A stretch of 64,000 nucleotides of DNA from an uncultured Verrucomicrobiota bacterium (GCA_903848465.1 CAINGK010000073.1:1-64000); one strand, 5' to 3'; positions 37,046 to 46,768 are shown, counted from the stretch's first letter. The notes: a model not told the origin generated them from the sequence alone. Made by a program: numbers and translations.

Positions 37046-37969
37046 ATGCACATCGCCGACATTCTCCAAGCCCAGCGCCCCACGCTCTCGTTTGAGTTCT
37101 TCCCGCCGAAGAGCGCTGAAGCCTTTGAGGCACTCTATCTGGCCATCGGCGAGCTTGAAGCCTTCAAGCCTTCGTTTGTCAGCGTCACCTACGGTGCGGG
37201 CGGCTCCACGCGTGAGCTCACGCACGATCTCGTGGTGCGCATCAAAACCACCACCAGTCTCGATGCCGTGCCGCACCTCACCTGCGTCTGCCACAGCGAG
37301 GCCGACATTGCAGGCATCCTCGAACGCTACGCCAAGGCCGGTGTGAGCAACATCCTCGCCCTCGGCGGTGATCCCCCCAAGAATCTCGCCAATTACGACC
37401 GTGCCAAGGATGCCTTCCAGCATGCCGCCGACCTCGTCGCCTTCATCAAGAAGTTCAACGACAGCGGCGCACATCCTGACAAGCGCGGCTTCGGCATCGG
37501 TGTCGCCGGTTTCCCTGAAGGCCATCCCACCACGCCAAATCGCGTGCTGGAAATGGATTACCTCAAGGCCAAGGTCGATGCCGGTGCGGACTACATCTGC
37601 ACTCAGTTGTTCTTCGACAACCACGACTTCTTCGACTTCCGCGAGCGCTGCCAGCTTGCCGGGATCAACATTCCCATCATCGCCGGCATCATGCCCATCA
37701 CCAGCGCCTCCGGCATGCGCCGTATGGCCGAACTCGCCGCCGGTGCGCGTTACCCGGCCAAGCTTCTGCGTGCCATCCAGCGTTGCGGTGGTGACGAAGC
37801 CGCCGTGCAGAAGGTCGGCATCCACTACGCCACCGAGCAGTGCCACGATCTGCTCGACCATGGCGTGGACGGCATCCATTTTTACACATTGAACAAATCC
37901 CACGCCACGCGCGAGATCTACTCCAGTCTCGGCATCCGTGACTCCGCCGCCGTGCGTCCGCAATCATGA
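37046..37969 (+). CDS. metF: 5,10-methylenetetrahydrofolate reductase
   Basis: 307 residues, a typical bacterial MetF TIM barrel with FAD. It provides 5-methyl-THF for methionine synthesis. Signature stretches are LSFEFFPPKSAEAFEAL, FVSVTYGAGGSTRE, HLTCVCHSEADI, NILALGGDPPK and YICTQLFFDNHDFFDF. The stop overlaps the start of the following ROK kinase (ATGA at 37966-37969), suggesting coupling. Confidence 0.93.
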   Translation: MHIADILQAQRPTLSFEFFPPKSAEAFEALYLAIGELEAFKPSFVSVTYGAGGSTRELTHDLVVRIKTTTSLDAVPHLTCVCHSEADIAGILERYAKAGVSNILALGGDPPKNLANYDRAKDAFQHAADLVAFIKKFNDSGAHPDKRGFGIGVAGFPEGHPTTPNRVLEMDYLKAKVDAGADYICTQLFFDNHDFFDFRERCQLAGINIPIIAGIMPITSASGMRRMAELAAGARYPAKLLRAIQRCGGDEAAVQKVGIHYATEQCHDLLDHGVDGIHFYTLNKSHATREIYSSLGIRDSAAVRPQS

Positions 37970-38898
37970 GCGAAGAAGCCCCCCTCATCGCCGCCATCGA
38001 GGCCGGCGGCACCAAGTTCGTCTGCGCTGTCGGTACCGGCCCGCATGATGTCCGCGACGTCACCCGCATTGCCACCACCACGCCGGAAGAAACCCTCGCC
38101 GGAGTGACCCGTTTTCTTTCGATGGCCAAGGCGAAGTACGGTTCCATCGCTGCCATCGGCATCGGCTCCTTCGGCCCGATCGATCTCGACAAAAACAGCG
38201 AGACCTACGGCTACATCACCTCCACGCCCAAGCCCGGCTGGCAGTTTACGAACATTGTTCCCAAATTGCAGGATCGTTACCACGTCCCCATCGCCTGGGA
38301 CACCGATGTGAACGCCGCCGTGCTCGGTGAATACCTCTGGGGAGCCGGGCAGAATACCGACCCGCTCATTTACATCACCGTCGGCACCGGCGTCGGCGGT
38401 GGAGTGCTCATCAACGGTCAGTTGCTGCATGGCCTGCTGCATCCTGAGATCGGTCATCTGCTGGTCCCCCCCCCACAAAACTCTTCGGCCATCCAACAAG
38501 CCTGCCACTGCCCGTTTCACGAAAACTGCGTCGAAGGCTACGTCAGCGGTACCTCCCTCGCTTCGCGCTGGGGAGTCAAAGCCGACGCCCTGCCGCCCGA
38601 TCATCCTGCCTGGGAGGAAGTGGCCGACGTGATGGCGCATGCGCTGCTGAATCTCACCCTCAGCATCTGCCCGAAGCGCATCATTCTCGGTGGTGGCGTC
38701 ATGAGTCAGGAGCACATCCTGCCGCTCATTCGTGGTCGGCTCCTCAAACTCAACAACGGCTACCTCCGCGTTCCCGAACTCGGGCGCAACATCGACGACT
38801 TCATCGTCTCTCCCGGACTCGGCGCACGCTCAGGTTTGCTCGGCGCGCTGGCGCTCGGGAAGTATGAGCTGGACCGGCATCAGCAGCAGAGTGCCTGA
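37966..38898 (+). CDS. ROK family sugar kinase, fructokinase-like
   Basis: 310 residues. Sugar kinase of the ROK type: phosphate-1 motif AIEAGGTKFVCAVG, phosphate-2 ITVGTGVGGG, adenosine motif IILGGGVMS. The zinc site HPEIGHLLVP...CHCPFHENCVEGYVSG contains the three Cys and His usual for ScrK/fructokinases, so fructose is the best guess and glucose or mannose are alternatives. Start and stop overlap with metF. After the stop there are 391 bp without a gene. Confidence 0.85.
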   Translation: MSEEAPLIAAIEAGGTKFVCAVGTGPHDVRDVTRIATTTPEETLAGVTRFLSMAKAKYGSIAAIGIGSFGPIDLDKNSETYGYITSTPKPGWQFTNIVPKLQDRYHVPIAWDTDVNAAVLGEYLWGAGQNTDPLIYITVGTGVGGGVLINGQLLHGLLHPEIGHLLVPPPQNSSAIQQACHCPFHENCVEGYVSGTSLASRWGVKADALPPDHPAWEEVADVMAHALLNLTLSICPKRIILGGGVMSQEHILPLIRGRLLKLNNGYLRVPELGRNIDDFIVSPGLGARSGLLGALALGKYELDRHQQQSA

Positions 38899-39289
38899 AC
38901 TCAAGGGCGGCTAGATCCAGTTCACAGATGCCGCAGCACAGTGGAGGTTTTTCGCGAGACCTGATGCACGCAGAGCCAAGGTACGCCGCGAGCAGCAAGC
39001 CCCTCCAGGAACGCGGACCTCCGAGTCCGCAGCAGGTGGCTCTCGCTGAAGACGAGCTTGCCTACTCAACGACAGGCAAGCACGAGCGGGTCCTGAGGCT
39101 GTGGAGTTGAAGAGTCGCGTGGAGACATGGGTACATACGAAGTGCTGACTCGGAGGTTCGCACGCCGAGGGCACAAGGTAAGTGCGCCATTCTGGCTCGC
39201 CATCGTCCTGCTTTCACCACACAGAGAGTCGGCATATGTCAATTTTGCAAAGCTTGCAAGACGGCCATGATGAGCGTTGATTCACTCTC
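38899..39289. repeat. Gene-free region with palindromic REP-like repeats
   Basis: The stretch holds several inverted repeats: GCTTGCCT/AGGCAAGC arms at 39056-39081, and a palindrome with core GCGGACCTCCGAGTCCGC at 39013-39030, plus a degenerate inverted partner near 39144-39162 (ACTCGGAGGTTCGC). The core and the four following bases (22 in all, 39013-39034) recur exactly at 59915-59936. No coding sequence is convincing. The element type resembles bacterial REP or BIME repeats. It also presumably carries the promoter of the gene at 39290. Confidence 0.6.
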
Positions 39290-41596
39290 ATGAAACTGCC
39301 GCTTTTTTCCGTCGCCCTGTTCGCCCTAGCGGCGAACGCATTGGCCCAGCAGCCGGAAACACTGCCGGACACCCAGCCGCTGATCAAGGATGGCAACATC
39401 TCCGAGCAGATGCACGCGGCAGCGCTGATCGACATGGACCAGATGATCGAAGACTCGCTGACCACGCGCGTGCAGCTCTGGCACCGCAATGTGTCCTCGC
39501 CTCATGAATATACAGAGTCGATTCACGAAAATCGTGAACACTTCAAACACATCATCGGCCTCAAGGACAAGCGTGTCCCGGTGGCGCTGGAGCGTTACGG
39601 CGATGAGACGAATCTGGCGCTGGTGGGCAAAACGAAGACCTATCGTATCTACCAAGTCCGCTGGCCCGTGCTTGAGCAAGTGTCAGGTGAAGGCCTGCTG
39701 CTGGAGCCGAAAGGCAAGCCTCGTGGTTACATCATCGCCCTGCCAGACGCAGATCAGACACCCGAGCAGATCGCTGGCCTGGCACCTGGGGTAGCGGCGG
39801 AGGCGCAGATCGCCCGGCGTTTTGTGGAAAACGGCTTTGCAGTCATCGTCCCAGTCTTGATCAACCGCAGCGATGCCGCGTCCGGCAATCCGGCGATCCT
39901 CATGACGAACATGCCGCATCGCGAATGGATTCACCGGCAAGCCTACATGATGGGTCGCCACATCATCGGCTACGAGGTGCAAAAGGTGCTGGCGCTGGTG
40001 GACTGGATCAACATTCACCGCCATGACCAGATCGGCGTCGCCGGTTATGGCGAAGGCGGACTCATCGCCATGTATGCAGCCGCCGTCGATCCGCGCATCG
40101 ACGCGGCACTGGTCAGCGGTTATTTCAAATCGCGTCAACGCACCTGGCGCGAACCGCTCTACCGCAATGTGTGGGGCCTGCTCGCAGAATTTGGCGATGC
40201 CGAAATCGCCTCCCTCATCGCCCCACGCGGACTCGTCATTCATTACACAGATGAGCCGGAAGTGGACGGTCCGCCAGAACCCAAAGGCAAGAAAAGCCAA
40301 GCCGCTCCCGGCAGGCTGAACACGCCTGAATTTGACGAAGTGGAGGAGGAATACCTGCGCATTGATTCACTAGTGCCGCCCAGCCTCCAGCGCCGTTCAC
40401 TCGTGCGCAGTGACGCTGCTGCTGCCAACGCCCTCGCCAAGCTCCTCAAGACTGACGCAAACATGGCGCTGTCCAAAGAGCTGCCGCAAAACCTGCGCCA
40501 GACCTACCTGCCAGCCGTGCGTCAGTTTGCGCAGATGAAGGAACTCGAAGCCCATGTGCAGCGCCTGCTCCGTGGCTCAGATCGGATCAGAAATGACTTC
40601 TTCCTCTACAAGGCCATGCCGGAATTTCGCAACGAAGCCTGGACCTACGCGCAGTTTGCCGACAAAAAACCCGACAAATTCATCGCTGCTGCCAAGGTGT
40701 TCCGCAACACCTTCTCGGAGGAGGTGCTTGGCAGGATCGACACACCGCTGCCAACACCAAAGCCGCGCACCCGCAAAATTTACGACAAACCGAAATGGAC
40801 CGGCTACGAAGTCGTGCTCGATGTCGGTGGCGAAGGTTTCGCCTGGGGGGTGCTGCTGCTACCCAAAGATCTACAACCCGGAGAGAAGCGCCCCGTCGTC
40901 GTCTGCCAGCATGGGCGTCATGGTCTTCCGGAAGATGTGATCGAAGGCGACAAGCCCGCGTATCATGACTTCGCCGCACATTTGGCCGAGCGCGGCTTCA
41001 TCACCCTCGCCCCGCACAACTTGTACAAAGAAGAAGAGCAGTACCGCACGCTCTCACGCAAAGGCAATACCGTGAAGGCCTCCATGTTTTCCGTCATCCT
41101 CCGCCATCACGAGCAGTGGCTCAATTGGCTCGCGGCATTGCCCCAGGTCGATGCCAAACGCATCGGCTTCTACGGCCTCAGCTATGGCGGCGAGGCTGCC
41201 GTGCGCATTCCACCGCTGCTCGACGGCTACTGCCTCTCCATCTGCTCCGGCGACTTCAACGACTGGACTCGCAAAGTGGCCAGCACCGAGGACAAGCACA
41301 GCTTCATGTTCACGGACGAGTGGGAGATGCCCTATTTCAACATGGGCAGCACCTTCAGCTACGCCGAACTCACCTACCTCATGTTTCCACGGCCCTTCAT
41401 GGTTGAGCGCGGCCATCATGACGGCGTCTCCATCGACCCCTGGGTCGCCTCCGAATATGCCAAGACGCGCTGGCTCTACGCGCAGTTTGGCATGGAGGAC
41501 CGTACCGAAATCGAGTTCTTCAACGGCGGGCACACCATCAACGGCAAAGGCACCTTCGAGTTCCTGCACAAGCAATTGAACTGGCCCCAGCGGTAG
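39290..41596 (+). CDS. Secreted tandem alpha/beta hydrolase; first domain lacks its nucleophile
   Basis: 768 residues with a signal peptide (MKLPLFSVALFALAANALA). The N-terminal hydrolase-fold domain (about 100-340) has GYGEGGLIAMYAA at the elbow, so the expected serine is a glycine. The second domain (about 510-765) has an intact elbow FYGLSYGGEAAV, with an acid candidate in the last third and a histidine in NGGHTINGKG. It also shows the oxyanion region VVVCQHGRHG. Only the C-terminal domain is likely catalytic; it looks like an acetyl-xylan or feruloyl-type esterase of the dienelactone hydrolase/abhydrolase group. The substrate is unknown. Confidence 0.8.
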   Translation: MKLPLFSVALFALAANALAQQPETLPDTQPLIKDGNISEQMHAAALIDMDQMIEDSLTTRVQLWHRNVSSPHEYTESIHENREHFKHIIGLKDKRVPVALERYGDETNLALVGKTKTYRIYQVRWPVLEQVSGEGLLLEPKGKPRGYIIALPDADQTPEQIAGLAPGVAAEAQIARRFVENGFAVIVPVLINRSDAASGNPAILMTNMPHREWIHRQAYMMGRHIIGYEVQKVLALVDWINIHRHDQIGVAGYGEGGLIAMYAAAVDPRIDAALVSGYFKSRQRTWREPLYRNVWGLLAEFGDAEIASLIAPRGLVIHYTDEPEVDGPPEPKGKKSQAAPGRLNTPEFDEVEEEYLRIDSLVPPSLQRRSLVRSDAAAANALAKLLKTDANMALSKELPQNLRQTYLPAVRQFAQMKELEAHVQRLLRGSDRIRNDFFLYKAMPEFRNEAWTYAQFADKKPDKFIAAAKVFRNTFSEEVLGRIDTPLPTPKPRTRKIYDKPKWTGYEVVLDVGGEGFAWGVLLLPKDLQPGEKRPVVVCQHGRHGLPEDVIEGDKPAYHDFAAHLAERGFITLAPHNLYKEEEQYRTLSRKGNTVKASMFSVILRHHEQWLNWLAALPQVDAKRIGFYGLSYGGEAAVRIPPLLDGYCLSICSGDFNDWTRKVASTEDKHSFMFTDEWEMPYFNMGSTFSYAELTYLMFPRPFMVERGHHDGVSIDPWVASEYAKTRWLYAQFGMEDRTEIEFFNGGHTINGKGTFEFLHKQLNWPQR

Positions 41597-41905
41597 CACG
41601 GGCACTGGCACGCCTAGAGCGGGCGGTTTGTCCTCATGCTGCCGTCGCGCGTATCCACGCTCACTTTTCGGAATTCAGTTTCGTAAAACGCGACCACACA
41701 ATCACCCGACATCAAGAAATTCCCAAGGAGTATCGTAAAGGCGGCAGCAATGTGGTCCGCACAGTCCCCTGTGCGGTCTGGGCGGTCGCCTACGCAGCGA
41801 ACCGTACAAAGGACTCTACAGTTCACTGTCTGCGCCAGCCTTTAGCTCTCCGACTCCACGGAGATAGCGAAATTTTGTTTGAACTCAGCCTCCGAGGCTG
41901 CCGCG
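41597..41905. terminator. Convergent gene gap with a strong hairpin
   Basis: The 309 bp between the hydrolase and the GNAT gene hold a perfect 8-bp stem, CCGCACAG/CTGTGCGG, with loop TCCC at 41757-41776. It could end transcription from both sides, although no long T-run follows. The rest contains no convincing gene; a minus-strand open frame of 70 codons here was not accepted. Confidence 0.5.
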
Positions 41906-42493
41906 TTAGACGCTCTCCTTCACCCAAAACGTCAGCGTCTTCGGCGACTCAACCTTTTCCCCGATCTCCTTCCACACAAAGGTTGCCTGCAGCTCCGGAT
42001 GCCTCACATACCTCTGGCTGCGCCAAAAATCATCCAGCTCTCGATAACCCTCCGGTCGCAGCGCATGCCCAGAAGGGCGGTCCACCGCGCAGAAGGTACT
42101 GAGTTTCATGCCCAGAGTCCGGACATGCGCTTCACGTCGCACAAAGAACTCTTTGCCGATGCCTTTGCCGCGATAGGCAGGCAGCAGGATCGATTCGCCA
42201 AAGTAGCAGATGGTCGAGAGATCGTACCCGGCCTGCACAAACGCCGCTTGAAATTCCGGCCCTTCATCAAGCATCGGCAGGCAGGTGGTGGCACCCACGA
42301 CCCGGTCATCATCAAATACTAGGACGACCAGACTGCCGCTGGATTGCAAATAAGTGCGCAGGTACTCACGCTCATGCTCCAGCGTGCCGACATACAGATA
42401 ATGATACTCACGAAACACCGCGATGCGTAGCTCACCCAGCGCATCAAGATGCGGTGCCAGTTCAGCGCCATGAAAATTTTGCAGTCGGAGCAT
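41906..42493 (-). CDS. GNAT family acetyltransferase
   Basis: 195 residues. The acetyl-CoA binding segment is ESILLPAYRGKGIGKEFFVRREAH (R/Q-x-x-G-x-G/A motif RGKGIG). The upstream core LVVLVFDDDRVVGATTCLP forms the beta-strand before it. The fold matches GNAT N-acetyltransferases; the acceptor is unknown. It starts 3 bp after the stop of the SufE gene, so the three minus-strand genes are probably cotranscribed. The start MLRLQNFHG is preferred over longer in-frame versions that overlap sufE. Confidence 0.8.
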   Translation of the reverse strand: MLRLQNFHGAELAPHLDALGELRIAVFREYHYLYVGTLEHEREYLRTYLQSSGSLVVLVFDDDRVVGATTCLPMLDEGPEFQAAFVQAGYDLSTICYFGESILLPAYRGKGIGKEFFVRREAHVRTLGMKLSTFCAVDRPSGHALRPEGYRELDDFWRSQRYVRHPELQATFVWKEIGEKVESPKTLTFWVKESV

Positions 42494-42495
42494 GG

Positions 42496-42921
42496 TCAAG
42501 GGGTTGGGTTGGAGGATAGGAACTGGTTTGCCATAGCACGAATTTTGACGCGCATATTCGCCAGCCCGTTTAGGCGCGTGGGGGAGAGCATTTTGGTGAA
42601 GCCGCAAGCCTCCCACACCCGCGGCTCAACCTCGGCGGCTTCGGCAGGCTCTGCATCCGTGTACAACTCGCACAGCAGCGCGGCGAGTCCTTTGACCATG
42701 GGGGACTCGGCATCGCAAATGAAGCTCGTCCGGCCGTTGCTCAGCTCGCCATGCAGCCACACGCGCGAAACACATCCCGGCACGAGATTGGCCTCACTCT
42801 TGTGCGCCTCATCCAGCTTCATCGCATACGCACGCGAAACGACCGCGTTCAGACGCTCGTGCGGATCGTGGATGATATTCAGGTCGTCGATCAACGACTG
42901 CTGTTTTTCATCAAGGCTCAT
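42496..42921 (-). CDS. sufE: SufE family Fe-S cluster sulfur-transfer protein
   Basis: 141 residues. SufE accepts persulfide sulfur from the cysteine desulfurase SufS and raises its activity. The active cysteine is C50 in LVPGCVSRVWL, and DEAHKSEANLVPGC together with SPTRLNGLANMRVKIRAMA match the family. The start is the ATG at 42921, which overlaps the stop of the preceding kinase-like gene (ATGA). No sufS or sufBCD genes are in the window. Confidence 0.9.
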   Translation of the reverse strand: MSLDEKQQSLIDDLNIIHDPHERLNAVVSRAYAMKLDEAHKSEANLVPGCVSRVWLHGELSNGRTSFICDAESPMVKGLAALLCELYTDAEPAEAAEVEPRVWEACGFTKMLSPTRLNGLANMRVKIRAMANQFLSSNPTP

Positions 42922-45500
42922 TTCAACTTCGCGAGACGGCCCTTGCTCCAATTGAGACCCGTCTGGATGGCCTCGTCATTGGCGATGGCGGCGGCCAGTT
43001 TTCCCCAGATGGCGACGGCATTGGCAAACGCGGCTTTCGCCTCGGCCTTCTTGCCAGCGCTTTCACTGGTGTGGCCCAGCGAGCCATAAAGCTGCGCGAG
43101 CTGGCTGGCCCACATGCGGCGCTCCGGCGTGAGCTTGTCATTGGCCGGCTGCGCTTTGATGAGGGCTTCGAGCGATTCCACCGCCTGTTTCGCGATCGGG
43201 ATAGCGGCCGAGGTCTTGCCGTTGTCAGCCAGCAGTTCGGCGTATTCACCACGCAGTTTGGCCAGCAGAAAGCCATAGCGCGCGTTGTCCTTGTCGTCCG
43301 CGAGGATTTCATTCACCAGTTCGATGGCATCCTGCTTTTTCTTGCTCGCCTCACCTGGGTTGCCAGCATCACGCGCCAGCGAGGCGAGTGCGCCGTAGTT
43401 GCGGGCCAGCAGATACTTCACTTCGTCCCATTCAGGCAGCAGCCGATTGAGTTCCAAAAGAATCGGCACCGCCTGATTGTGTGCTTCCCGCGCATCCGCA
43501 CCGCTGAAATGCCGCCCGATCAATTCTGCCAGCTCGGTGTAGGCTTCCGCCAGCAGCAGGGCCTGGTCTTGATTGCGCGGGCTGCTGCCGAGCACGAGCT
43601 CGCCCATGTCCTTCACGGAATCGATCAGCGTGTTGAGCGCCACTTCGACCTTGCCCGCATCGCGCTGGCTGATGCCTTTGGCAAACTTGGCGCGTGCGAG
43701 GATGAACTTCTCATCGTTGATCAAGTCGTGACCGATCAGCTTGGCATCGAGAATTGTCGGCACGCGCGCTAGCGCCTGCTCAGAGTCACCCACATCACCG
43801 TTGCGCAGCGTACGCAGGCCATATTCCAGCCACGCTCGTGAGCACTCATTGCGTGCGAGGCGGTTCTTCGGATCAGCCGCCAGGCCTTTGTCGAGATTGA
43901 CCGTGGCTTCTTTGAGCAGGGCCAGAGATTCGGCATGGCGTCCCTCGCGCCCCCGGATGTCTGAGAGCAGCAGGCTGTAGCGGCCTAGCCACTGCTGGTA
44001 GAGAGCGGTCTGGGCACCTTCGCCACTCCCCTTGCTGATCAATTCCGCCGCCTGGTCTCGTGCCTTAGAGAGAAAAATCACCGCCTGCACGCTGTTGCGC
44101 AGCTTGAGGTGAAGCTGGCCGATGTTGCCATAGGCGCGCAGCCGTTCAATGCCGAGCGCAGGGGACTGCTCCAGTCCGGGCAGCCCTCGCATGCAGTAGG
44201 CCAGCGCGTCGTTGAGCTGCTCCTTCTGGAATCCGGCCTCCATCTCATTGCCCGTGGGGGTCTGCAGCAGTTGCGTGAGGAACTGGTCCACCGCATTCTG
44301 CGAGTTTTGCAAATTTTGATCCGCCATCGCCTTGGCACCGCGGGCGGCGTCACGTTCGATGATCAGGGATGCGATGCGACCATTGAGCGCGTCGCTTTCC
44401 ATTTTGTGAACGTCATTGATGTTGGAGATGGTGTTCTCCGCCTTCTGCAATTGGCGCTTGGTCGTGAAGGCGTAAACAAAGCAAAGTACAAAAAGGGTCA
44501 GCAGCGAAATGGCCGTGGTCTGTAGCGACAGCACCTTCTTCGCCTGTTTCTGCCGCTCGCGCACGGTCTGCTCCCGCGATTCTTCGAGCAGGTAGTCGCT
44601 TTCAAGCACCTCAAACTCGCGCACGATCTCGCGCATGTCAGCCCAGCGTGCCGCCGGGTTCAAATCCAGCGCGCGTTCGATGATGTTGCGGCGGCGCTCC
44701 TCCCACTTGGACTGCGAAGCCTGCGGCCAGTAAATCTTCGGCTGCGCTTTGACCGCCGCCAGCAGCGCATTGCTGTCGATCTGTACCGCCAGTCCCGATG
44801 CCGCCTTTTGCCGGGCGCGTTCGACTTCGCTCGCCCACGCTTCCGCGCCACGAGGCAGTATGCCGTTGAGCAGTCGGTAGGCCAGCACCCCAAAGCTATA
44901 GACATCCCATGAGGGGCCATAGCCGGCAAACACCCCCTCTGGGTTTTCCGCCTGCTCGGGGCAGAGATGCACAAAATGATCCGTCAGCTCCAGGTGATGA
45001 ATCCCACCCACCCAGCCTTGGGCAATGTCGGTGAGGCGGATCGAGGATTCCGCGTCGTCCTCCAGCAGGATGTTCGACGGCCGCAGGTTGCCATGCGGAA
45101 TGCCGTGCTTGTGCAGCCAGGAGAGCGCATCGGCCACCTCATAAATGTGCCGCCAGGCCTGCTCCGGTGGCAGGCCGCTACAGGCAGACTCCAGCGTCGG
45201 CGTCTGCCACTGACGGCGGCCTTGGCTGTCCTTGGTCATCACCCCGACCAGTGGCATCACGCAAAAATAAGGCGTCTTCTCAAAACTGTAGCTTTCCACC
45301 GGCAGCACACCGCGATGATGCGGCATCTGCTGCAGCGCACGGAAGGCGGTGGACAGCGCTTTCCGGTTGATCGCCATCGAACTAAATACCTTCACCGCAC
45401 AGGCTTTGCCGTTGGTGGACACGGCCCGGTACACGGCACCACACCGCCCGCTGCCGACCAGGTCCTGCAATTCATGTCCGGCGATTTCGGGCAGACTCAT
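42918..45500 (-). CDS. Ser/Thr protein-kinase-like protein (likely pseudokinase) with TPR-type tail
   Basis: 860 residues. Residues about 8-300 form a kinase fold: glycine loop LVGSGRCGAVYRAV and the VAIK lysine K37 (ACAVKVF). The catalytic loop reads HGNLRPSN (136-143), so the HRD motif is H-G-N and the catalytic aspartate is an asparagine; N143 is kept. DFG is D158-I-A. Residues about 323-345 form a membrane helix after a charged segment, and about 400-860 a long helical, TPR-like region facing the periplasm. Mutations in both motifs suggest a pseudokinase that senses or scaffolds rather than phosphorylates. It heads the operon with sufE and the GNAT gene. Confidence 0.8.
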   Translation of the reverse strand: MSLPEIAGHELQDLVGSGRCGAVYRAVSTNGKACAVKVFSSMAINRKALSTAFRALQQMPHHRGVLPVESYSFEKTPYFCVMPLVGVMTKDSQGRRQWQTPTLESACSGLPPEQAWRHIYEVADALSWLHKHGIPHGNLRPSNILLEDDAESSIRLTDIAQGWVGGIHHLELTDHFVHLCPEQAENPEGVFAGYGPSWDVYSFGVLAYRLLNGILPRGAEAWASEVERARQKAASGLAVQIDSNALLAAVKAQPKIYWPQASQSKWEERRRNIIERALDLNPAARWADMREIVREFEVLESDYLLEESREQTVRERQKQAKKVLSLQTTAISLLTLFVLCFVYAFTTKRQLQKAENTISNINDVHKMESDALNGRIASLIIERDAARGAKAMADQNLQNSQNAVDQFLTQLLQTPTGNEMEAGFQKEQLNDALAYCMRGLPGLEQSPALGIERLRAYGNIGQLHLKLRNSVQAVIFLSKARDQAAELISKGSGEGAQTALYQQWLGRYSLLLSDIRGREGRHAESLALLKEATVNLDKGLAADPKNRLARNECSRAWLEYGLRTLRNGDVGDSEQALARVPTILDAKLIGHDLINDEKFILARAKFAKGISQRDAGKVEVALNTLIDSVKDMGELVLGSSPRNQDQALLLAEAYTELAELIGRHFSGADAREAHNQAVPILLELNRLLPEWDEVKYLLARNYGALASLARDAGNPGEASKKKQDAIELVNEILADDKDNARYGFLLAKLRGEYAELLADNGKTSAAIPIAKQAVESLEALIKAQPANDKLTPERRMWASQLAQLYGSLGHTSESAGKKAEAKAAFANAVAIWGKLAAAIANDEAIQTGLNWSKGRLAKLK

Positions 45501-45661
45501 GCGTGCTTCAGTTGTCTTTTAGGGATGGTGGTTGACCCTCGGATGACGCGGAAACTGGGCTGTGGCGACATCACGGGCCTGTACGATGGGGGCGGAATGA
45601 GAAATCTCAAATCTCAAATGGCCCTTTGCAAAAATCGCGTGCCACAAAAGCAAGTGCCGCC

Positions 45662-46111
45662 ATGCTGAATGCACACTGCATGAAAAACCCCAAGCCAGAC
45701 CACCGCCACGAGATGGAGGCGATTTATGCCGAACTGGAGCGCCGCCCGCTGCCCCGCCAGTGCGAGATGCGCACCGGCTGCTGTCACTTCCGCCTGGCAG
45801 GTCATACCCCCATGCTCACCCGTGGGGAGGCATTCTACGCCGCCCAGGGCGTTCGCGCCAGCGGTCGCAAGGCGCTCAAGCCCCATCCCGACGGTGCCTG
45901 TCCTCTGCTGGGCCGCGATGGCCGCTGCACCATCTACAAACACCGCCCCTTTGGCTGCCGCACGCACTTTTGTGCCGAAGCCGGTGGCATGTATCCGCGC
46001 AAGCACGTCGCGGATCTCATCCAGCGCCTGGAATCGCTGGATGAACGTCTCGGTGGCAGCGGTTCCCGCCCGCTCGAAGCCGCCGTCACTGACGCCCTGG
46101 CGGAGCTTTGA
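45662..46111 (+). CDS. YkgJ family cysteine cluster protein
   Basis: 149 residues. Cys-rich blocks: CEMRTGCCHFRLAGHTPMLTRGE, CPLLGRDGRCTIYKHRPFGCRTHFC. This set of cysteines matches the YkgJ/UPF0153 family, thought to bind a metal, probably zinc or an Fe-S cluster. The role is unknown. ATGs at 45662 and 45680 are both plausible, and the cysteine clusters are downstream of either. The gene ends 2 bp from the convergent gene at 46114. Confidence 0.85.
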   Translation: MLNAHCMKNPKPDHRHEMEAIYAELERRPLPRQCEMRTGCCHFRLAGHTPMLTRGEAFYAAQGVRASGRKALKPHPDGACPLLGRDGRCTIYKHRPFGCRTHFCAEAGGMYPRKHVADLIQRLESLDERLGGSGSRPLEAAVTDALAEL

Positions 46112-46113
46112 CC

Positions 46114-46686
46114 TCAAGGGGCCGCGCAATCACGCGCCAGCTTCTGACTAGCTTCGGACAGCTTGGTCAGCGGGTAGGGCACCTCGGCAGCATTCAGCGG
46201 CATGCGTAGCACCACATTCGCACCGTCCAGGCGGACAAAACCCGCCTTGATCGTTTTGCCATCCACATTCGTCCAGCTCATGATCGGCGGCAGATTCTTT
46301 TTGACAGCGGTCAGGGCCAGTTTCGGTGCGTCTTTTTCAAAACTCGCCCCTTCAGTGATCCATTCCGTGATCTTTTTGATCTCCGCGCTCGAGAGGTTTT
46401 CATTCGGCGGCATGTGATTTTTGCCGTCATTGACCAGGATTTCAAGAAAATGGCTCTCCGCAGGTTTGCCAGGGCGGATCTGCGCCACGTCGTTGTCCTT
46501 GATGTCCAGCTTGAAAGTCTCCAGGTCATCAAAGACAAAGCCGGCTTTCTTTTTCCCGGTTTTGAGGCTGTGGCACTCGTAGCAGTTCCGTTCCAGAATT
46601 GGCTGGATGTCCTTCTTGAAATCCGCCGCAAAGACGGATGAAACAGCAAGGCATGAAACTATCAGGAAAGAACGAATCAGGGACAT
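46114..46686 (-). CDS. Secreted cytochrome-c-like protein with SHD1-type tail
   Basis: 190 residues, signal peptide ending at VFAADF. A single heme motif CYECHS lies in DIQPILERNCYECHSLKTGKKKAG, with a methionine ligand candidate in NHMPPNENLSSAEI, as in PSCyt1 domains. The last 60 residues (SWTNVDGKTIKAGFVRLDGANVVLRMPLNAAEVPYPLTKLSEASQKLA broken into the SHD1 pattern) resemble the SLA1-homology domain 1 found in Planctomycetes. Its partner is unknown. It is a possible small electron carrier, and is separate from the PSD1 clusters. Confidence 0.75.
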   Translation of the reverse strand: MSLIRSFLIVSCLAVSSVFAADFKKDIQPILERNCYECHSLKTGKKKAGFVFDDLETFKLDIKDNDVAQIRPGKPAESHFLEILVNDGKNHMPPNENLSSAEIKKITEWITEGASFEKDAPKLALTAVKKNLPPIMSWTNVDGKTIKAGFVRLDGANVVLRMPLNAAEVPYPLTKLSEASQKLARDCAAP

Positions 46687-46768
46687 GGGCGCGCGTTTTT
46701 GAACTCAGCAGCAACGTGCCACCCCGCTTTTCCTTAGCCAGCATCTTTTTTCCGTGGCATGACACCCC

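Noticed and set aside
41614..41826. Minus-strand open frame of 70 codons between hydrolase and GNAT genes
   Set aside because: No recognisable domain, no ribosome binding site, and it overlaps a hairpin likely to be a terminator.
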